Positions 8,664-18,465 are shown, numbered from the stretch's first letter. The stretch: DNA of 64,000 nt from Amphibacillus sp052055485 (GCF_052055485.1 NZ_CP197171.1:2914001-2978000), one strand, 5' to 3'. Notes: a model not told the origin generated them from the sequence alone. Made by a program: numbers and translations.

Positions 8664-9860
8664 TTAAACAATCGCTTTCTTTAATAACATCAGTGTTCGA
8701 GGCAGTATGGCGATCATTAGAGCGAAGGCTACTGGGATGATTAAGATTAAATAAATTTGTGCTGAACTATATTGCTTGGCAATCCAACCTAATAAAGGGG
8801 CGGTGATAACAATTGAGCTTTGATTAATCATCATCCGATAACTCGACATTCGACCATGGTAGTCTTTATCAGTCAAAATTTGTTGAGTTGACTGTAAGAG
8901 AATGCGAATCCATGTTGTCCCTAGACCAATTAAACCGACGCCTAAAAAGGCGATGAATATGGTATGAATAGGTATAGCGAGAACTATTAACCCAATGACT
9001 GTGATTAGGAGTGAACCTAAAGCATGAAATTGTTTGGTTTGTCTAAACCACCAAAAGCCAAGCAAACCTGCTAGAGCACCGCCAATGGAAAAGGTAGCGT
9101 CAAGCCAACCATATGTAGTTGCTTGCTGACTAATATGATCGATTGTATAGACAGATAAAAATCCAATACTTGTGTGAAAGACAAGCTGTCCCACCATTGT
9201 CATGCTAAATAAACGAAATAGAAAGGGGTGTTTTATCAGATAATGAAAGCCGTCGATAAGTTGTCGATGTAAGTTGGTTTGTTTTGAGATACTTTCATCG
9301 TTTGTTTCAGATGAATCGATAAACTGGATAGCGATAATGGCAAGTAAATATAAGCAAATAATGATAATGATTGTAAAAGACAGCCATTCATGAGAAACGA
9401 ACCAGCCGCCAATACTAGCACCAATTAAAGCACCACAAATTGTGACGGCATTTGTATATGAAATCACTTTAGGTAATTGTTGTGGTGGGAAAATCTTGGC
9501 GCTATGTGCTTGAAGTGTTGTTCGGAAAACAGTTTCCATTAACTGTTGTATCATATGTATAATGAAGACGATGCTAGGAATAAGTGGTGCTAGTGATAGA
9601 CTGATCAAAATATAGCTAACGGCAATTAAGTTACTCATCAATGCTATTAAAGCAATCCTCTTTCTTGAAAAACGATCCACAACTCCACCAATATAAATGT
9701 TGCTAAGTAAACTTGGTAGAAAACCTAGACCGACAAGCAATCCGGTTAAATCCGCCCGACCTGTGATTTGATACAGCAGCCAGGAAATTGTAATAAAATA
9801 TAGACTCTTGCTTAGCGCTGAACAAAAGAAGCTAATTAAAATAGCTAAAAACTGTTTCAT
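8664..9860 (-). CDS. MFS transporter (MFS_3, drug/metabolite exporter type)
   Basis: About 398 residues and expected to have twelve membrane helices. The loop 2-3 signature GGVVDRFSRKRIALIALMSN is typical of the MFS_3 group (enterobactin exporter or macrolide-efflux-like). I take the ATG at 9860 with GGGAGGAA upstream on the minus strand; a TTG one codon earlier is not needed. It is divergent from a LysR regulator with about 110 bp between, so the regulator probably controls it. The substrate is unknown. Confidence 0.88.
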   Translation of the reverse strand: MKQFLAILISFFCSALSKSLYFITISWLLYQITGRADLTGLLVGLGFLPSLLSNIYIGGVVDRFSRKRIALIALMSNLIAVSYILISLSLAPLIPSIVFIIHMIQQLMETVFRTTLQAHSAKIFPPQQLPKVISYTNAVTICGALIGASIGGWFVSHEWLSFTIIIIICLYLLAIIAIQFIDSSETNDESISKQTNLHRQLIDGFHYLIKHPFLFRLFSMTMVGQLVFHTSIGFLSVYTIDHISQQATTYGWLDATFSIGGALAGLLGFWWFRQTKQFHALGSLLITVIGLIVLAIPIHTIFIAFLGVGLIGLGTTWIRILLQSTQQILTDKDYHGRMSSYRMMINQSSIVITAPLLGWIAKQYSSAQIYLILIIPVAFALMIAILPRTLMLLKKAIV

Positions 9861-9973
9861 CAAATTCCTCCCTCGATAACTTGATCAATTTCAGTATAAC
9901 AGTGCTTAAATCATAAGAATAAGATATAATTATTATAGTTTTTGATAAGAAAAACTTATAAGGGAGTGTGCGA

Positions 9974-10816
9974 ATGAAGGTAGATGATTTAAGGTTACTA
10001 ATTGCTGTTAAAGAACATGGAACGATCCGACGTGCAGCAGAGGCGCTGTTTATTTCGCAACCTGCCGTTAGTCAAAGACTTCAACAAATTGAATCTTATT
10101 GGGGTGGACCGCTTTTTGTAAGGTCAGCGAGAAATGTTATGCTTACGCCTGCTGGAGAAGAAGTATTGGCACTCGCCTCACGTTATATAGCCGAGGAGCA
10201 GCAGGTTAAACAACGGATCGATGCACTTAAAGAGCAGGTGTCGGGAACATTATCCTTAGGGGTTTCATCGGTGATTGGTCAATACGTGATGCCAGGTCTA
10301 TTAAAAGAATTCATGAATAACTATCCAGCTGTTAACGTTGAATTAACGACAGGTTTATCAGAGGATATTTTACCAAATAACTATCATGTCAAAGTAACGA
10401 GAGGAAAATTGCCAAGTCAACGATTTTCCATGAAACTATTTGAAGATCCACTCTATTATGTTGCTGCCAAAGAGCTAACAAGTAAGCAACCGTTTATTGA
10501 GCACCAATCAGATAATCATTATCAACCAGAAATAAATTTCTGGTTGAAGACGCGATTCCAAGAGTCTATTTTGTTACCAATCAAAGTTGATCAGATTGAA
10601 ACCTGTAAACAGATGGTAATCTATGGTGTTGGCAGAAGTGTGTTACCCAAAACAGTCATTAAAAATCTTGATCGAAAGCAATTTACCATTGAACCAGTGG
10701 TCGTTGATGATAAACCACTGAGTCGATCAACTTGGTTAACGGTTACAGATGAAGCACAAACATTACCACAGGTGAAAGTATTTATTAAGCTTTTGCAGGA
10801 AGCATTCAATTCATGA
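9974..10816 (+). CDS. LysR family transcriptional regulator
   Basis: 280 residues. The N-terminal winged HTH is clear (DDLRLLIAVKEHGTIRRAAE, then LFISQPAVSQRLQQIE), followed by a substrate-binding domain from about residue 90. The start ATG 9974 has AAGGGAG 7 nt upstream; GTG 9968 overlaps it. It is divergent from the MFS exporter, the classic arrangement for a LysR regulator and its target. The shared spacer has AT-rich dyads such as ATAATTAT. The effector is unknown. Confidence 0.92.
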   Translation: MKVDDLRLLIAVKEHGTIRRAAEALFISQPAVSQRLQQIESYWGGPLFVRSARNVMLTPAGEEVLALASRYIAEEQQVKQRIDALKEQVSGTLSLGVSSVIGQYVMPGLLKEFMNNYPAVNVELTTGLSEDILPNNYHVKVTRGKLPSQRFSMKLFEDPLYYVAAKELTSKQPFIEHQSDNHYQPEINFWLKTRFQESILLPIKVDQIETCKQMVIYGVGRSVLPKTVIKNLDRKQFTIEPVVVDDKPLSRSTWLTVTDEAQTLPQVKVFIKLLQEAFNS

Positions 10817-10989
10817 TTTGTTTTTTTGGTTAAGTGAAAAAACACATGAGAACATCTAGAAATATCAAACTGAGACAAGGGTCTAATGACTATAATACTA
10901 ACTTAATCTATTTTTAATATCATTTAAGCAAAAATTGTACATCATGAGCCTAAAATCATTCATCTAGAAGTCAGTCTGCTATAGAAAGC

Positions 10990-11029
10990 AACCCTTGAAA
11001 ATGACTTGTTTAAGTTATTGTCAAGGGTT
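10990..11029 (-). terminator. Terminator for YeiH-type exporter gene
   Basis: AACCCTTGA (10990-10998) and TCAAGGGTT (11021-11029) form a perfect 9-bp stem just past the end of the minus-strand gene, with TTGCTTTCT following on the minus strand. Confidence 0.6.
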
Positions 11030-11043
11030 AAGCTCTGAGGATT

Positions 11044-12063
11044 TTAAATCAATCCAATAAAGTATTGCACAATAAGCGCGACAATAACGACTAATGCTGA
11101 GATGATAAAACCATGAATCATCGGATTAAAACCTGACTTTTTTATTTCTCGGACATCAGTATTCATGCCTATGGCAGCTAAGGCAGCCACCATTAAAAAT
11201 TTGCTAATTGCTTTTAACGTATGTGAAGCTGCCGCTGGAATAAGTCCAAAGCTATTGATAATCGCCAACAAAATAAATGCTAATATAAACCACGGAAATA
11301 ATGATCTAATCTTAACTTTATGATAACTTGTCCTATTTCCAACTGAATGTTTAGCATTGATACGCATATGAATAAATGAAAAAATAAGTACTGTTGGAAT
11401 GATGGAAAGTGTCCGCGTTAGCTTTACCATTGTTGCAAAATCTCCAGCTGCTTCACTAAATGCATAACCAGCGGCAACGACACTCGACGTATCATTTACT
11501 GCTGTACCCGTCCACAACCCATAAGCTATATCACTTAGTCCGATCATTCGACCCATGATTGGAAATAATACAATCATCAACATATCAAAGATAAAGGTAG
11601 CTGACATAGCGTAAGCGACATCTTTATCTTTTGCTTCGATAACAGGTGCCACGGCAGCAATTGCGGATCCTCCACAAATACCAGTTCCAGCAGAAATCAT
11701 ATTCGAAAGCTTCCAGTCCAAGCCTAACCATTTTCCTGTCAAATAGCCACCACCAAAGGCTGTTAGCAGTGTGAAAAACATGACTGTTAGTGACAAGCGT
11801 CCAACATTTAGAATTGTGCCGATACTTAAGGAAGCCCCTAATAAAATAATGGAAAACTTGAGTACTTTCTTAGAAGTGAATTTTAAACCTGATTCGATCA
11901 GCTTATTTGGTTTCTTTATTTGATTAATCCCCATACCGATAAATATGGCAATGATCGAAGCCCCAATAAAAGGGATAGGTAGCAAGGATTCGATATATGT
12001 TGCACACCATGCGATCAACAAAGCGATTAAAAAGCCGGGTATGTTATTGATTATTTTTTTCAT
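11044..12063 (-). CDS. YeiH/PSE family putative sulfate exporter (UPF0324)
   Basis: A 339-residue, polytopic membrane protein of the putative sulfate exporter family. Recognisable family segments are PFIGASIIAIFIGM, GIGTGICGGSAIAAV-like text near residues 127-136, and TAVNDTSSVVAAGYAFSEAA. Family members have about ten helices; sulfate or sulfite export is proposed but weakly established. AGGAG precedes the ATG. It is divergent from a LysR regulator, as for E. coli yeiH with YeiE, so that pairing supports control by the neighbour. Confidence 0.9.
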   Translation of the reverse strand: MKKIINNIPGFLIALLIAWCATYIESLLPIPFIGASIIAIFIGMGINQIKKPNKLIESGLKFTSKKVLKFSIILLGASLSIGTILNVGRLSLTVMFFTLLTAFGGGYLTGKWLGLDWKLSNMISAGTGICGGSAIAAVAPVIEAKDKDVAYAMSATFIFDMLMIVLFPIMGRMIGLSDIAYGLWTGTAVNDTSSVVAAGYAFSEAAGDFATMVKLTRTLSIIPTVLIFSFIHMRINAKHSVGNRTSYHKVKIRSLFPWFILAFILLAIINSFGLIPAAASHTLKAISKFLMVAALAAIGMNTDVREIKKSGFNPMIHGFIISALVVIVALIVQYFIGLI

Positions 12064-12108
12064 CTGTATTCTCCTCGTTGTCTTCTATGATGATTTTATC
12101 TGAAAATA

Positions 12109-12139
12109 ATGATAAAATAAAATGATGATTTATTATCAT
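12109..12139. promoter_or_regulatory. Candidate LysR operator between divergent genes
   Basis: ATGATAA (12109-12115) and TTATCAT (12133-12139) are inverted around a 17-nt spacer in the divergent promoter region of yeiH-like and lysR. The symmetry and location suit a LysR site. Inference. Confidence 0.35.
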
Positions 12140-12217
12140 AGATAAATATTAATTATAGTTATAGAGACTAAATGAAGAATACAAATATAATTGTTTAGTA
12201 ATGAAAGGAAGATAGAG

Positions 12218-13090
12218 ATGCTTGATAGTAAGTTACTAACATTCCTAACCGTTGCACAATTAAGAAATTATACAAAAGCAGCAGCTAAATTAAATTTAAC
12301 CCAGCCGGCAGTAAGTCAACATATGAAAAAATTGGAAGAATATTATGATTGCCACTTAATTGATATCGAAGGGAAATCAGTCACATTGACTGCACAAGGT
12401 GAAGCACTCTATAATTATGCCAATTTTCAAATCGCTAATGAAAACCAGCTTATCGATCAAATAAAAAAAGTGGAAACACCCATTAAGATTGGTGCAACGC
12501 TTTCTATAGCCGATTACTATTTGCCAACTTATTTAAGCAACTATTTAAGTCATCATAATGAATTGTTATCTGTGACGGTAAAAAATACAAAATCAATTAT
12601 TGAAATGTTATTAAATAATGAATTATATTGCGCCTTTATAGAGGGGATATTTGATAAGTCAATCTTTCATTATTATGAATTTTACAAAACTAAATTTCTT
12701 CCAGTTGCTAGAAAAGGACACCCCTTAGAAGGGCAAGAAGTTGAAATAGCTGATATTCATAAATATCCATTAATTTTAAGAGAAGAAGGGTCTGGAACGA
12801 GAGAAATATATGAAAATTATTTATATCAAAATAATGATTCTATCCTTTCCGCTGCTAAAATTTATCAGATCAGTAGTTTTGGGATAATAAAAAAGATGTT
12901 AAGTCATTCAAATGCAATTTCATTTATGTATGAAGAAGTTGCTAGAGAAGAAGTTGAGAAGGGGGAGTTATGTTATCTAAATATTAAAAACTATTGGATT
13001 GAAAGACCGTTATACTTTATTTATCCAAGTAATAGTTTGATGAAAAACAGAAATGAGCTGTTTTATCAAAATTTAACTCGTCAGAAATAA
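12218..13090 (+). CDS. LysR family transcriptional regulator (CysL/YeiE-like position)
   Basis: About 290 residues. The N-terminal HTH reads SKLLTFLTVAQLRNYTKAAA and LNLTQPAVSQHMKKLE, with a LysR substrate-binding domain behind it. ATG 12218 is preceded by AAAGGAAG; the longer TTG start at 12191 has no better site. It is divergent from the putative sulfate exporter, matching the YeiE/CysL-type arrangement, so it likely responds to a sulfur or anion-related signal (inference from the pairing). Confidence 0.9.
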   Translation: MLDSKLLTFLTVAQLRNYTKAAAKLNLTQPAVSQHMKKLEEYYDCHLIDIEGKSVTLTAQGEALYNYANFQIANENQLIDQIKKVETPIKIGATLSIADYYLPTYLSNYLSHHNELLSVTVKNTKSIIEMLLNNELYCAFIEGIFDKSIFHYYEFYKTKFLPVARKGHPLEGQEVEIADIHKYPLILREEGSGTREIYENYLYQNNDSILSAAKIYQISSFGIIKKMLSHSNAISFMYEEVAREEVEKGELCYLNIKNYWIERPLYFIYPSNSLMKNRNELFYQNLTRQK

Positions 13091-13318
13091 TGTAATGATA
13101 TGATTATTAAATCATTATAAAGGTTATATTATTATAGATTTTCTGAATGAAGGAATTTTCTTATCCATTAGATAAATAGTTACCAAATAAAGGATCTAAA
13201 AAAGGTCAAGCCAAAATGGCGAGATGAAGAATGGAAAAGATTAGTCAAGTGTTGAGTAATTTATATTTTCAATCATGTTTGATTTAATTCATAAAGGACA
13301 AATATTTTGGAGGTTATC

Positions 13319-13840
13319 ATGAAAGTTATTGATTTATCGATGCCATTATACACAGGTATGGATGTTTTTCCAGGAGATCCAGAGGTAAAGATTGATGTCG
13401 TCCATACGTATGAGAAAGATACATGGGAGTTAAGGCGTTTAAATATGGGTTCACATACAGGAACGCATGTTGATGCCTATTCACATATGCATCAAGGCAA
13501 ACAAAATTTGGATCAGATTCCAATTGAGCGATTTTTTGGTAAGGCACAAGTTGTTGAATGTGATCTGGAATGGCCAAGGGAAGTAGGTTTATTTTTTACA
13601 CGTGAAGTTGGGATAGAAAAGTTGAATAAAATAGTCGATCTAAATCCACGGTTTGTAGGTGGAAATATAACGGAAGATTTGGAGAGGGCTTTATTAGGTA
13701 GAGAGATTATTACTTACACAGGATTAGTTAATTTAGAATTAATCCCGAAAGAAAAACCATTTATCTTTTATGGACTGCCGTTAAAAATTACATCTGGTGA
13801 TGGTTCTCCGGTGAGAGCTATTGCTGTTATTGAAGATTAG
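13319..13840 (+). CDS. Metal-dependent cyclase family protein (KynB-like fold)
   Basis: 173 residues, shorter than the roughly 200-210 usual for bacterial kynurenine formamidases. The metal-binding motif is present as GSHTGTHVDAYSHM (family HxGTHxDxPxH), with Ala where Pro is usual. A hydrolase acting on an amide or ester is expected. The ATG has TGGAGG upstream. The orphan context gives no hint of tryptophan catabolism, so I do not call it kynB. Confidence 0.82.
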   Translation: MKVIDLSMPLYTGMDVFPGDPEVKIDVVHTYEKDTWELRRLNMGSHTGTHVDAYSHMHQGKQNLDQIPIERFFGKAQVVECDLEWPREVGLFFTREVGIEKLNKIVDLNPRFVGGNITEDLERALLGREIITYTGLVNLELIPKEKPFIFYGLPLKITSGDGSPVRAIAVIED

Positions 13841-13983
13841 ACACATCATCATTTACATAAGAGCTGGTGGTAAAATACTATAAAGGTTTACGATCGAAAA
13901 GATAATCAAGGTTATGTCGGTTTTATAAAATGTTTTTGTAAAAGAAATTCCTAAAACAGACCTTTGATTGGATACCACGAATT

Positions 13984-14026
13984 AAGACATTCATTCTAAT
14001 TGTAAATTAATGAATGTCTTTTTATT
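13984..14026. terminator. Bidirectional terminator hairpin
   Basis: AAGACATTCATT (13984-13995) and AATGAATGTCTT (14009-14020) form a perfect 12-bp stem followed by TTTATTT. It lies in the 337-bp gap between the cyclase gene and the sugar operon regulator; nothing else is evident in that gap. Confidence 0.75.
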
Positions 14027-14177
14027 TGATAATTAGATGAAACTTCAATATTTAGGTATTTTACAATTATTCATGTATCCAAATAGTTGCTCAATATTTT
14101 TGAAATAAGTTGGACCATAAATGTTGCAAGAATTGTGTATAATTGATCTAAGTAAAAATGTATAAGGAGGCATAAAC

Positions 14178-16187
14178 ATGCATTCAATTTCAAGTGGTGA
14201 ACGGAAATTGATTCAAGTTTTATATGATGAAAATAGCCCCATTAGTATCAATCAACTGCAAATGATTTTGAATAGATCTCGAAGAATGATTTATTATTAT
14301 ATTACGAATGTTGATCAATTGTTGAAGTTAAATGATATTCCTGCCATAAATGTTAGTGAGAAAGGATATTTTTTTAATAAAGAACAAAAAGCAATGATTT
14401 TAGAAATCCTAGTATCAAGCCCGATTATTCTATCACCTGAGGAACGTGTTTCATATCTCATATGTTATCTTGTTTTTAGTAATACACGCGTTACGCTTGA
14501 TTCCCTTGTCGAGGATTTGGGTGTATCTAGAAACGCTGTTCTAAATGATTTGCTTGAAGTTAGAGAAATCTTGTATGAGTATCAACTCGAGTTAACCAAT
14601 AATAAGATTGATGGCTATCGAATCCTTGGTGACGTGTATCGGAAACGTTCGGTCTTTCAAACACATATAAAAAAGATGTTAAAAACATTAGATTATCGGA
14701 ATCTTAGTTTATTTGATATCGATACGGTGGATAAATATAATAATTTATTGGAAAAAGTGTTAGATGATTTACATATTGAAATTTACAAAATCGAAATACT
14801 ATCACTTGCATTTCTTTTGGCATCCATGCAGCAAGTTCCAAGTTTATTTAACTACAACATTATTGATTATGAATTGGTTTCAGGATCAAAGGAATTAAGT
14901 GCAGTGGAAAAGTATTTTGCTGAGTTTCCTCATCATGAGCGGATTTATCTAGCTATACAAATCATCAGTTATAATACTGAAAATCGTCAGTTGATGATTG
15001 AAGATGATTTGTCCTTATTAGATTTATCCAGTGAGTTAATTAATACATTTGAATTACTTTCATGTCTCAAATTCAACAATAAAGAACGTCTTATCAATTC
15101 GGTATATCTACATATTCAACTAACAAATTATCAGTTCCATCATGCTATCCCAACCTCAAACCCATTAATTGATGATATCAAAAATAAATATGGTGATATA
15201 TTCAATATCACAAAAGTATGTTGTAAAAAAATGAAGAGAAAATTTCCCTATCCTGTGTTCGAAAGTGAAATTTCATTTTTAACAATGCATTTTGCGGCAA
15301 ATCTTAATAAGGATGGTAGAGAAAGCGAGAAAGCAAAAGTACTTTTGGTATGTTTGAATACAACCATTGGATCAATGTTATTGAAAAACGAAATTGAAAA
15401 TGCCTTTGATGCCATCCATATTATTGCGATTGTAAAACCTTCGGAAATTAGTAATTATTCAGAAGAAGACATTGATTTTATAATATCAACAATAAAAATA
15501 GACACACCCATTTCGTTACTCCATGTGAATCCAATATTGTCAACCAAAGATCGAAATCTGATTGCAAGTCACTTAACATCGTTGAAAATGAATAGTAATG
15601 ATCTTAGTTTTAGCATGAAATCCATCTACGAAATCTTACGCGAATCCATATCTGATGATACGTTATACATGGAGATTTGCAGTAAAATCAATGCTTACCT
15701 AACAGGAGATGCCACCTATGTTTATGATAAAGCAAATCGTAAACCAACACTGATTCAAATGCTTAATGTGTACGGTGTGAAATGGGACCATAGTGAGGAG
15801 CGCTATGACTGGGAAAATGCGATCAGAAGTGGATCTGAGATCCTTTTAAAACATGAAATTATTAATGCTCACTATGTTCAAACGATGATTAATCTAGTTA
15901 AGAAATATGGTCCATATATCGTAATCAATGATGATATTGCGATTGCCCATGCACAACCTGAAGATGGTGTCAATCACTTAGGAATTACACTACAAGTCTT
16001 TTCACATGGGCTTTATATTCGTGATAAAAAGGTTCAGTTGCTGTTTGTCTTGGCAACACCTAATCAAGAAGACCATTTAAGAATATTGAATGATATTATT
16101 CAAATAAGTAATAATGCTGAAATCCTTCAGGATATCGTTGCGGCAGATGATTCCACAAAGCTCCTTGAAATATTAAGGAGTTTTTAA
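14178..16187 (+). CDS. PRD-domain transcriptional activator with EIIB-like and EIIA domains (BglG/MtlR/LicR type)
   Basis: A 669-residue PTS-regulated activator. Order: N-terminal HTH (about 5-60), second HTH (about 90-150, VTLDSLVEDLGVSRNAVLND), two PRDs (about 180-400; candidate phosphorylatable His in SVYLHIQL and FLTMHFAAN), an EIIB-like domain (about 405-490, with Cys in VLLVCLNTTIGS), and a C-terminal EIIA of mannitol/ascorbate type (His in IAIAHAQPEDGV). Phosphorylation of these sites usually couples promoter activation to substrate uptake. It heads the PTS/RuMP cluster, about 115 bp before EIIC, and is its likely activator. The length is normal for MtlR/LicR-like proteins. Confidence 0.92.
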   Translation: MHSISSGERKLIQVLYDENSPISINQLQMILNRSRRMIYYYITNVDQLLKLNDIPAINVSEKGYFFNKEQKAMILEILVSSPIILSPEERVSYLICYLVFSNTRVTLDSLVEDLGVSRNAVLNDLLEVREILYEYQLELTNNKIDGYRILGDVYRKRSVFQTHIKKMLKTLDYRNLSLFDIDTVDKYNNLLEKVLDDLHIEIYKIEILSLAFLLASMQQVPSLFNYNIIDYELVSGSKELSAVEKYFAEFPHHERIYLAIQIISYNTENRQLMIEDDLSLLDLSSELINTFELLSCLKFNNKERLINSVYLHIQLTNYQFHHAIPTSNPLIDDIKNKYGDIFNITKVCCKKMKRKFPYPVFESEISFLTMHFAANLNKDGRESEKAKVLLVCLNTTIGSMLLKNEIENAFDAIHIIAIVKPSEISNYSEEDIDFIISTIKIDTPISLLHVNPILSTKDRNLIASHLTSLKMNSNDLSFSMKSIYEILRESISDDTLYMEICSKINAYLTGDATYVYDKANRKPTLIQMLNVYGVKWDHSEERYDWENAIRSGSEILLKHEIINAHYVQTMINLVKKYGPYIVINDDIAIAHAQPEDGVNHLGITLQVFSHGLYIRDKKVQLLFVLATPNQEDHLRILNDIIQISNNAEILQDIVAADDSTKLLEILRSF

Positions 16188-16235
16188 TATAGATGATTGC
16201 ACATGAATAAGTGAAATAGATTGCTCTATTATTTA

Positions 16236-16266
16236 TTGACAATAGTCACTACGATAGAAGTATGAG
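16236..16266 (+). promoter_or_regulatory. Candidate sigma-A promoter of the PTS operon
   Basis: TTGACA (16236-16241) is followed after 19 nt by TATGAG (16261-16266). The over-long spacing and weak -10 suit a promoter needing an activator such as the upstream PRD protein. Inference. Confidence 0.45.
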
Positions 16267-16276
16267 ATGCGCATCT
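16265..16276. promoter_or_regulatory. Perfect palindrome AGATGCGCATCT at the PTS operon promoter
   Basis: A 12-bp perfect dyad that overlaps the end of the putative -10 and the expected transcription start, 25 nt before the EIIC start. It could be an operator for a repressor, or a small RNA hairpin. No protein can be assigned. Confidence 0.4.
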
Positions 16277-16301
16277 TAATTAACCCAAAGGAGGAAAGAA
16301 A

Positions 16302-17705
16302 ATGATTGTTATTGATTTATTTTTAGAATTTGTAACACAATTGCTTTCAACGCCTACAATTTTAATTGGTTTAATTGCTTTAATCGGTCTTCTCATTCAA
16401 AAGAAGCCAATGACAGATGTTATAACAGGAACGATTAAAACAATTATGGGTTTTTTACTGATCAGTGCAGGAGCAGGAGTTGTCATTAACTCAATTACTC
16501 CCTTAAATGATTTGTTATCAGAGACATTCAATTTCTCAGGTGTTTTACCGGTAAACGAATCAGCATTTGCTGCTGCAAGTAATGAGTTTGGTACAGCTCT
16601 TTCCGGTATAATGGCCATCGCAATGATTGCAAACATAGTCCTAGCACGATTCTCAAAATTTAAATATATCTATTTAACTGGTCATGAAGTAATGTGGGTT
16701 TCCACAGTCTGTGCCATTGTTCTAGGAGCGCTAAATACCCCAATGTGGATGGTTATTATCATGGGGGGATTGATTACTGGACTATATATGGCGGTTGGAC
16801 CTGTATTAATTTACAAGTCAGTATGTAAGGTCACTGGTACGAAAGATTTAGCTGTCGGACATAGTGGGATTGTTTTCTACTGGATTTCAATTATGATCGC
16901 TAAGCTAACAGGGAATAAAGAAAAATCAGCGGAAGATATCAATGTTCCTAAAAGTCTTAATTTCTTAAGAGACTTATCTGTTTCTTTATCATTAGCAATG
17001 TTAGTTGTATACCTAATTGTTTCAATCAGTGCAATTATTATTGCTCCGGATGTTGCAAGTGAAATATTTGGCGGTGTTAATCTAACCGTGTTCTCAATCA
17101 CACATTCAATTGAATTTGCTGCATCGATTTATATTATTCAAGCCGGTGTACGGATGGTTGTTGCGGAATTGATCCCAGCATTTCAAGGTGTTGCTAATAA
17201 GTTTATTCCAAATGCTGTACCCGCCCTTGATATTCCGATTCTTTATCCATATCAACCAAACTCGACATTGATTGGATTTATTTGCGCATCAATCGGCGCT
17301 GTAGTTGCATTCTTTATTCAGGTTTCACTTATTGGAACACCGTTTGAATTGCCAATCATCATTCCAACATTATTTACAGCCTTCTTCTTTGGAGCGACAT
17401 ATGGGTGTTTAGGTAATGTTGAGGGAGGACTACGCGGTACGATCATTGGTTCGTTTGTAACAAGTATTGTTTCTTCAATGACTCCAGCTTTACTGATTAA
17501 ATTCGGTGGTGTTTTAATCACAGGAACAACATTTGGCGGTTCAGATTCAGCTGTGATTGGGATTTTTCTAAATCAAGTAGGTGACATTCTACCATCATTG
17601 GTGTTGCTTGCATTTGTTATTGTAATGTTTATGCTGCCTATTGTTCATGGTGTATTAACACGAGGAAAACCTGGGTTAACAGAGAGAGGGACTGAAAATG
17701 ACTAA
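16302..17705 (+). CDS. PTS EIIC component, ascorbate (UlaA/SgaT) family
   Basis: A 467-residue polytopic permease of the ascorbate-type PTS family: PTLFTAFFFGATYGCLGNVE, GGLRGTIIGSF and GGSDSAVIGIF near the C-terminus match UlaA-like proteins. It would bring the sugar in while EIIB phosphorylates it. A strong GGAGG precedes the ATG. The stop overlaps the EIIB start by 8 nt, so the two are translationally coupled. The companion enzymes are not those of L-ascorbate catabolism (no UlaE, UlaF or UlaG), so the real substrate is probably another sugar. Confidence 0.92.
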   Translation: MIVIDLFLEFVTQLLSTPTILIGLIALIGLLIQKKPMTDVITGTIKTIMGFLLISAGAGVVINSITPLNDLLSETFNFSGVLPVNESAFAAASNEFGTALSGIMAIAMIANIVLARFSKFKYIYLTGHEVMWVSTVCAIVLGALNTPMWMVIIMGGLITGLYMAVGPVLIYKSVCKVTGTKDLAVGHSGIVFYWISIMIAKLTGNKEKSAEDINVPKSLNFLRDLSVSLSLAMLVVYLIVSISAIIIAPDVASEIFGGVNLTVFSITHSIEFAASIYIIQAGVRMVVAELIPAFQGVANKFIPNAVPALDIPILYPYQPNSTLIGFICASIGAVVAFFIQVSLIGTPFELPIIIPTLFTAFFFGATYGCLGNVEGGLRGTIIGSFVTSIVSSMTPALLIKFGGVLITGTTFGGSDSAVIGIFLNQVGDILPSLVLLAFVIVMFMLPIVHGVLTRGKPGLTERGTEND

Positions 17706-17991
17706 AGTAAAAACAATACTATGTTGTTGTATATCAGGGTTGGGATCATCCTTTATTGTAGAAATGAATGTAAAAAAAGCTCTTCAAGAGTTGGGAAAAA
17801 ATGAAATTAAAGTCACCCATGCAGGAATTAATGACGCCATTACAGGAGCAGCAGATTTATTTGTATGCTCAGCTGATGTATATGATACATGTTCAAAAGC
17901 AGGTGATGCAGTATCGTTAGATCGTTTAACAGATTATAATGAGGTGCTGTTAAAACTCAAGAACTATTTTGAAGCAGACACCGAACGCTAA
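17698..17991 (+). CDS. PTS EIIB component, ascorbate (UlaB) type
   Basis: 97 residues with a Rossmann-like EIIB fold. The phosphorylated cysteine lies in the loop CCCISGLGSS (about residues 9-18). By the family pattern C-x-x-G-x-G-S-S it is the third of three consecutive cysteines, an unusual cluster. It passes phosphate from EIIA to the sugar carried by EIIC. The start overlaps the end of EIIC by 8 nt. Confidence 0.92.
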   Translation: MTKVKTILCCCISGLGSSFIVEMNVKKALQELGKNEIKVTHAGINDAITGAADLFVCSADVYDTCSKAGDAVSLDRLTDYNEVLLKLKNYFEADTER

Positions 17992-18020
17992 AAAAATGAC
18001 ACAATGAATTGGAGGTAAAG

Positions 18021-18455
18021 ATGATCAAACATTTACTAAAGAGAGAGAACGTTGTCATTAAAGATTGGGTAGATAATTGGCAAGAAGCAATATACGTCTC
18101 AACACATGCACTTGTTGAACAAGGGTATGTGACAAGTCACTATCCAAAAGCAATTATTAAATTGACGGAAAAACATGGTCCATATTATATTCTTGCTCCT
18201 AATATAGCTTTAATTCATGCACTTCCTGAAGACGGCGTTGTAGATAATCAAATCGCGGTGACAATGCTCAAAAAACCGGTGAATTTTGATTCGGATCGAA
18301 CTGCGAAACTGCTGATCACACTTGCCGCTAAAAATTCTAGTGATCATCTTAATGCCTTGAAAAAAATTGGCGAGTTACTAATGGATGATCGGAAAGTTGC
18401 CATGTTGTTGAGAATTGAAGATGCAGAAGAATTGTATCGTAAATTCACAGAATAG
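18021..18455 (+). CDS. PTS EIIA component, mannitol/ascorbate (UlaC) type
   Basis: 144 residues. The phosphoryl-accepting histidine is in IALIHALPEDGV (about residues 66-77), almost the same motif as in the EIIA domain of the operon activator, consistent with cross-talk. ATG 18021 follows GGAGG by 5 nt; the in-frame TTG at 18009 precedes that ribosome site, so it is unlikely to be the start. It sits 29 nt after EIIB and 10 nt before the cupin isomerase. Confidence 0.92.
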   Translation: MIKHLLKRENVVIKDWVDNWQEAIYVSTHALVEQGYVTSHYPKAIIKLTEKHGPYYILAPNIALIHALPEDGVVDNQIAVTMLKKPVNFDSDRTAKLLITLAAKNSSDHLNALKKIGELLMDDRKVAMLLRIEDAEELYRKFTE

Positions 18456-18465
18456 GAGGGTTTTA

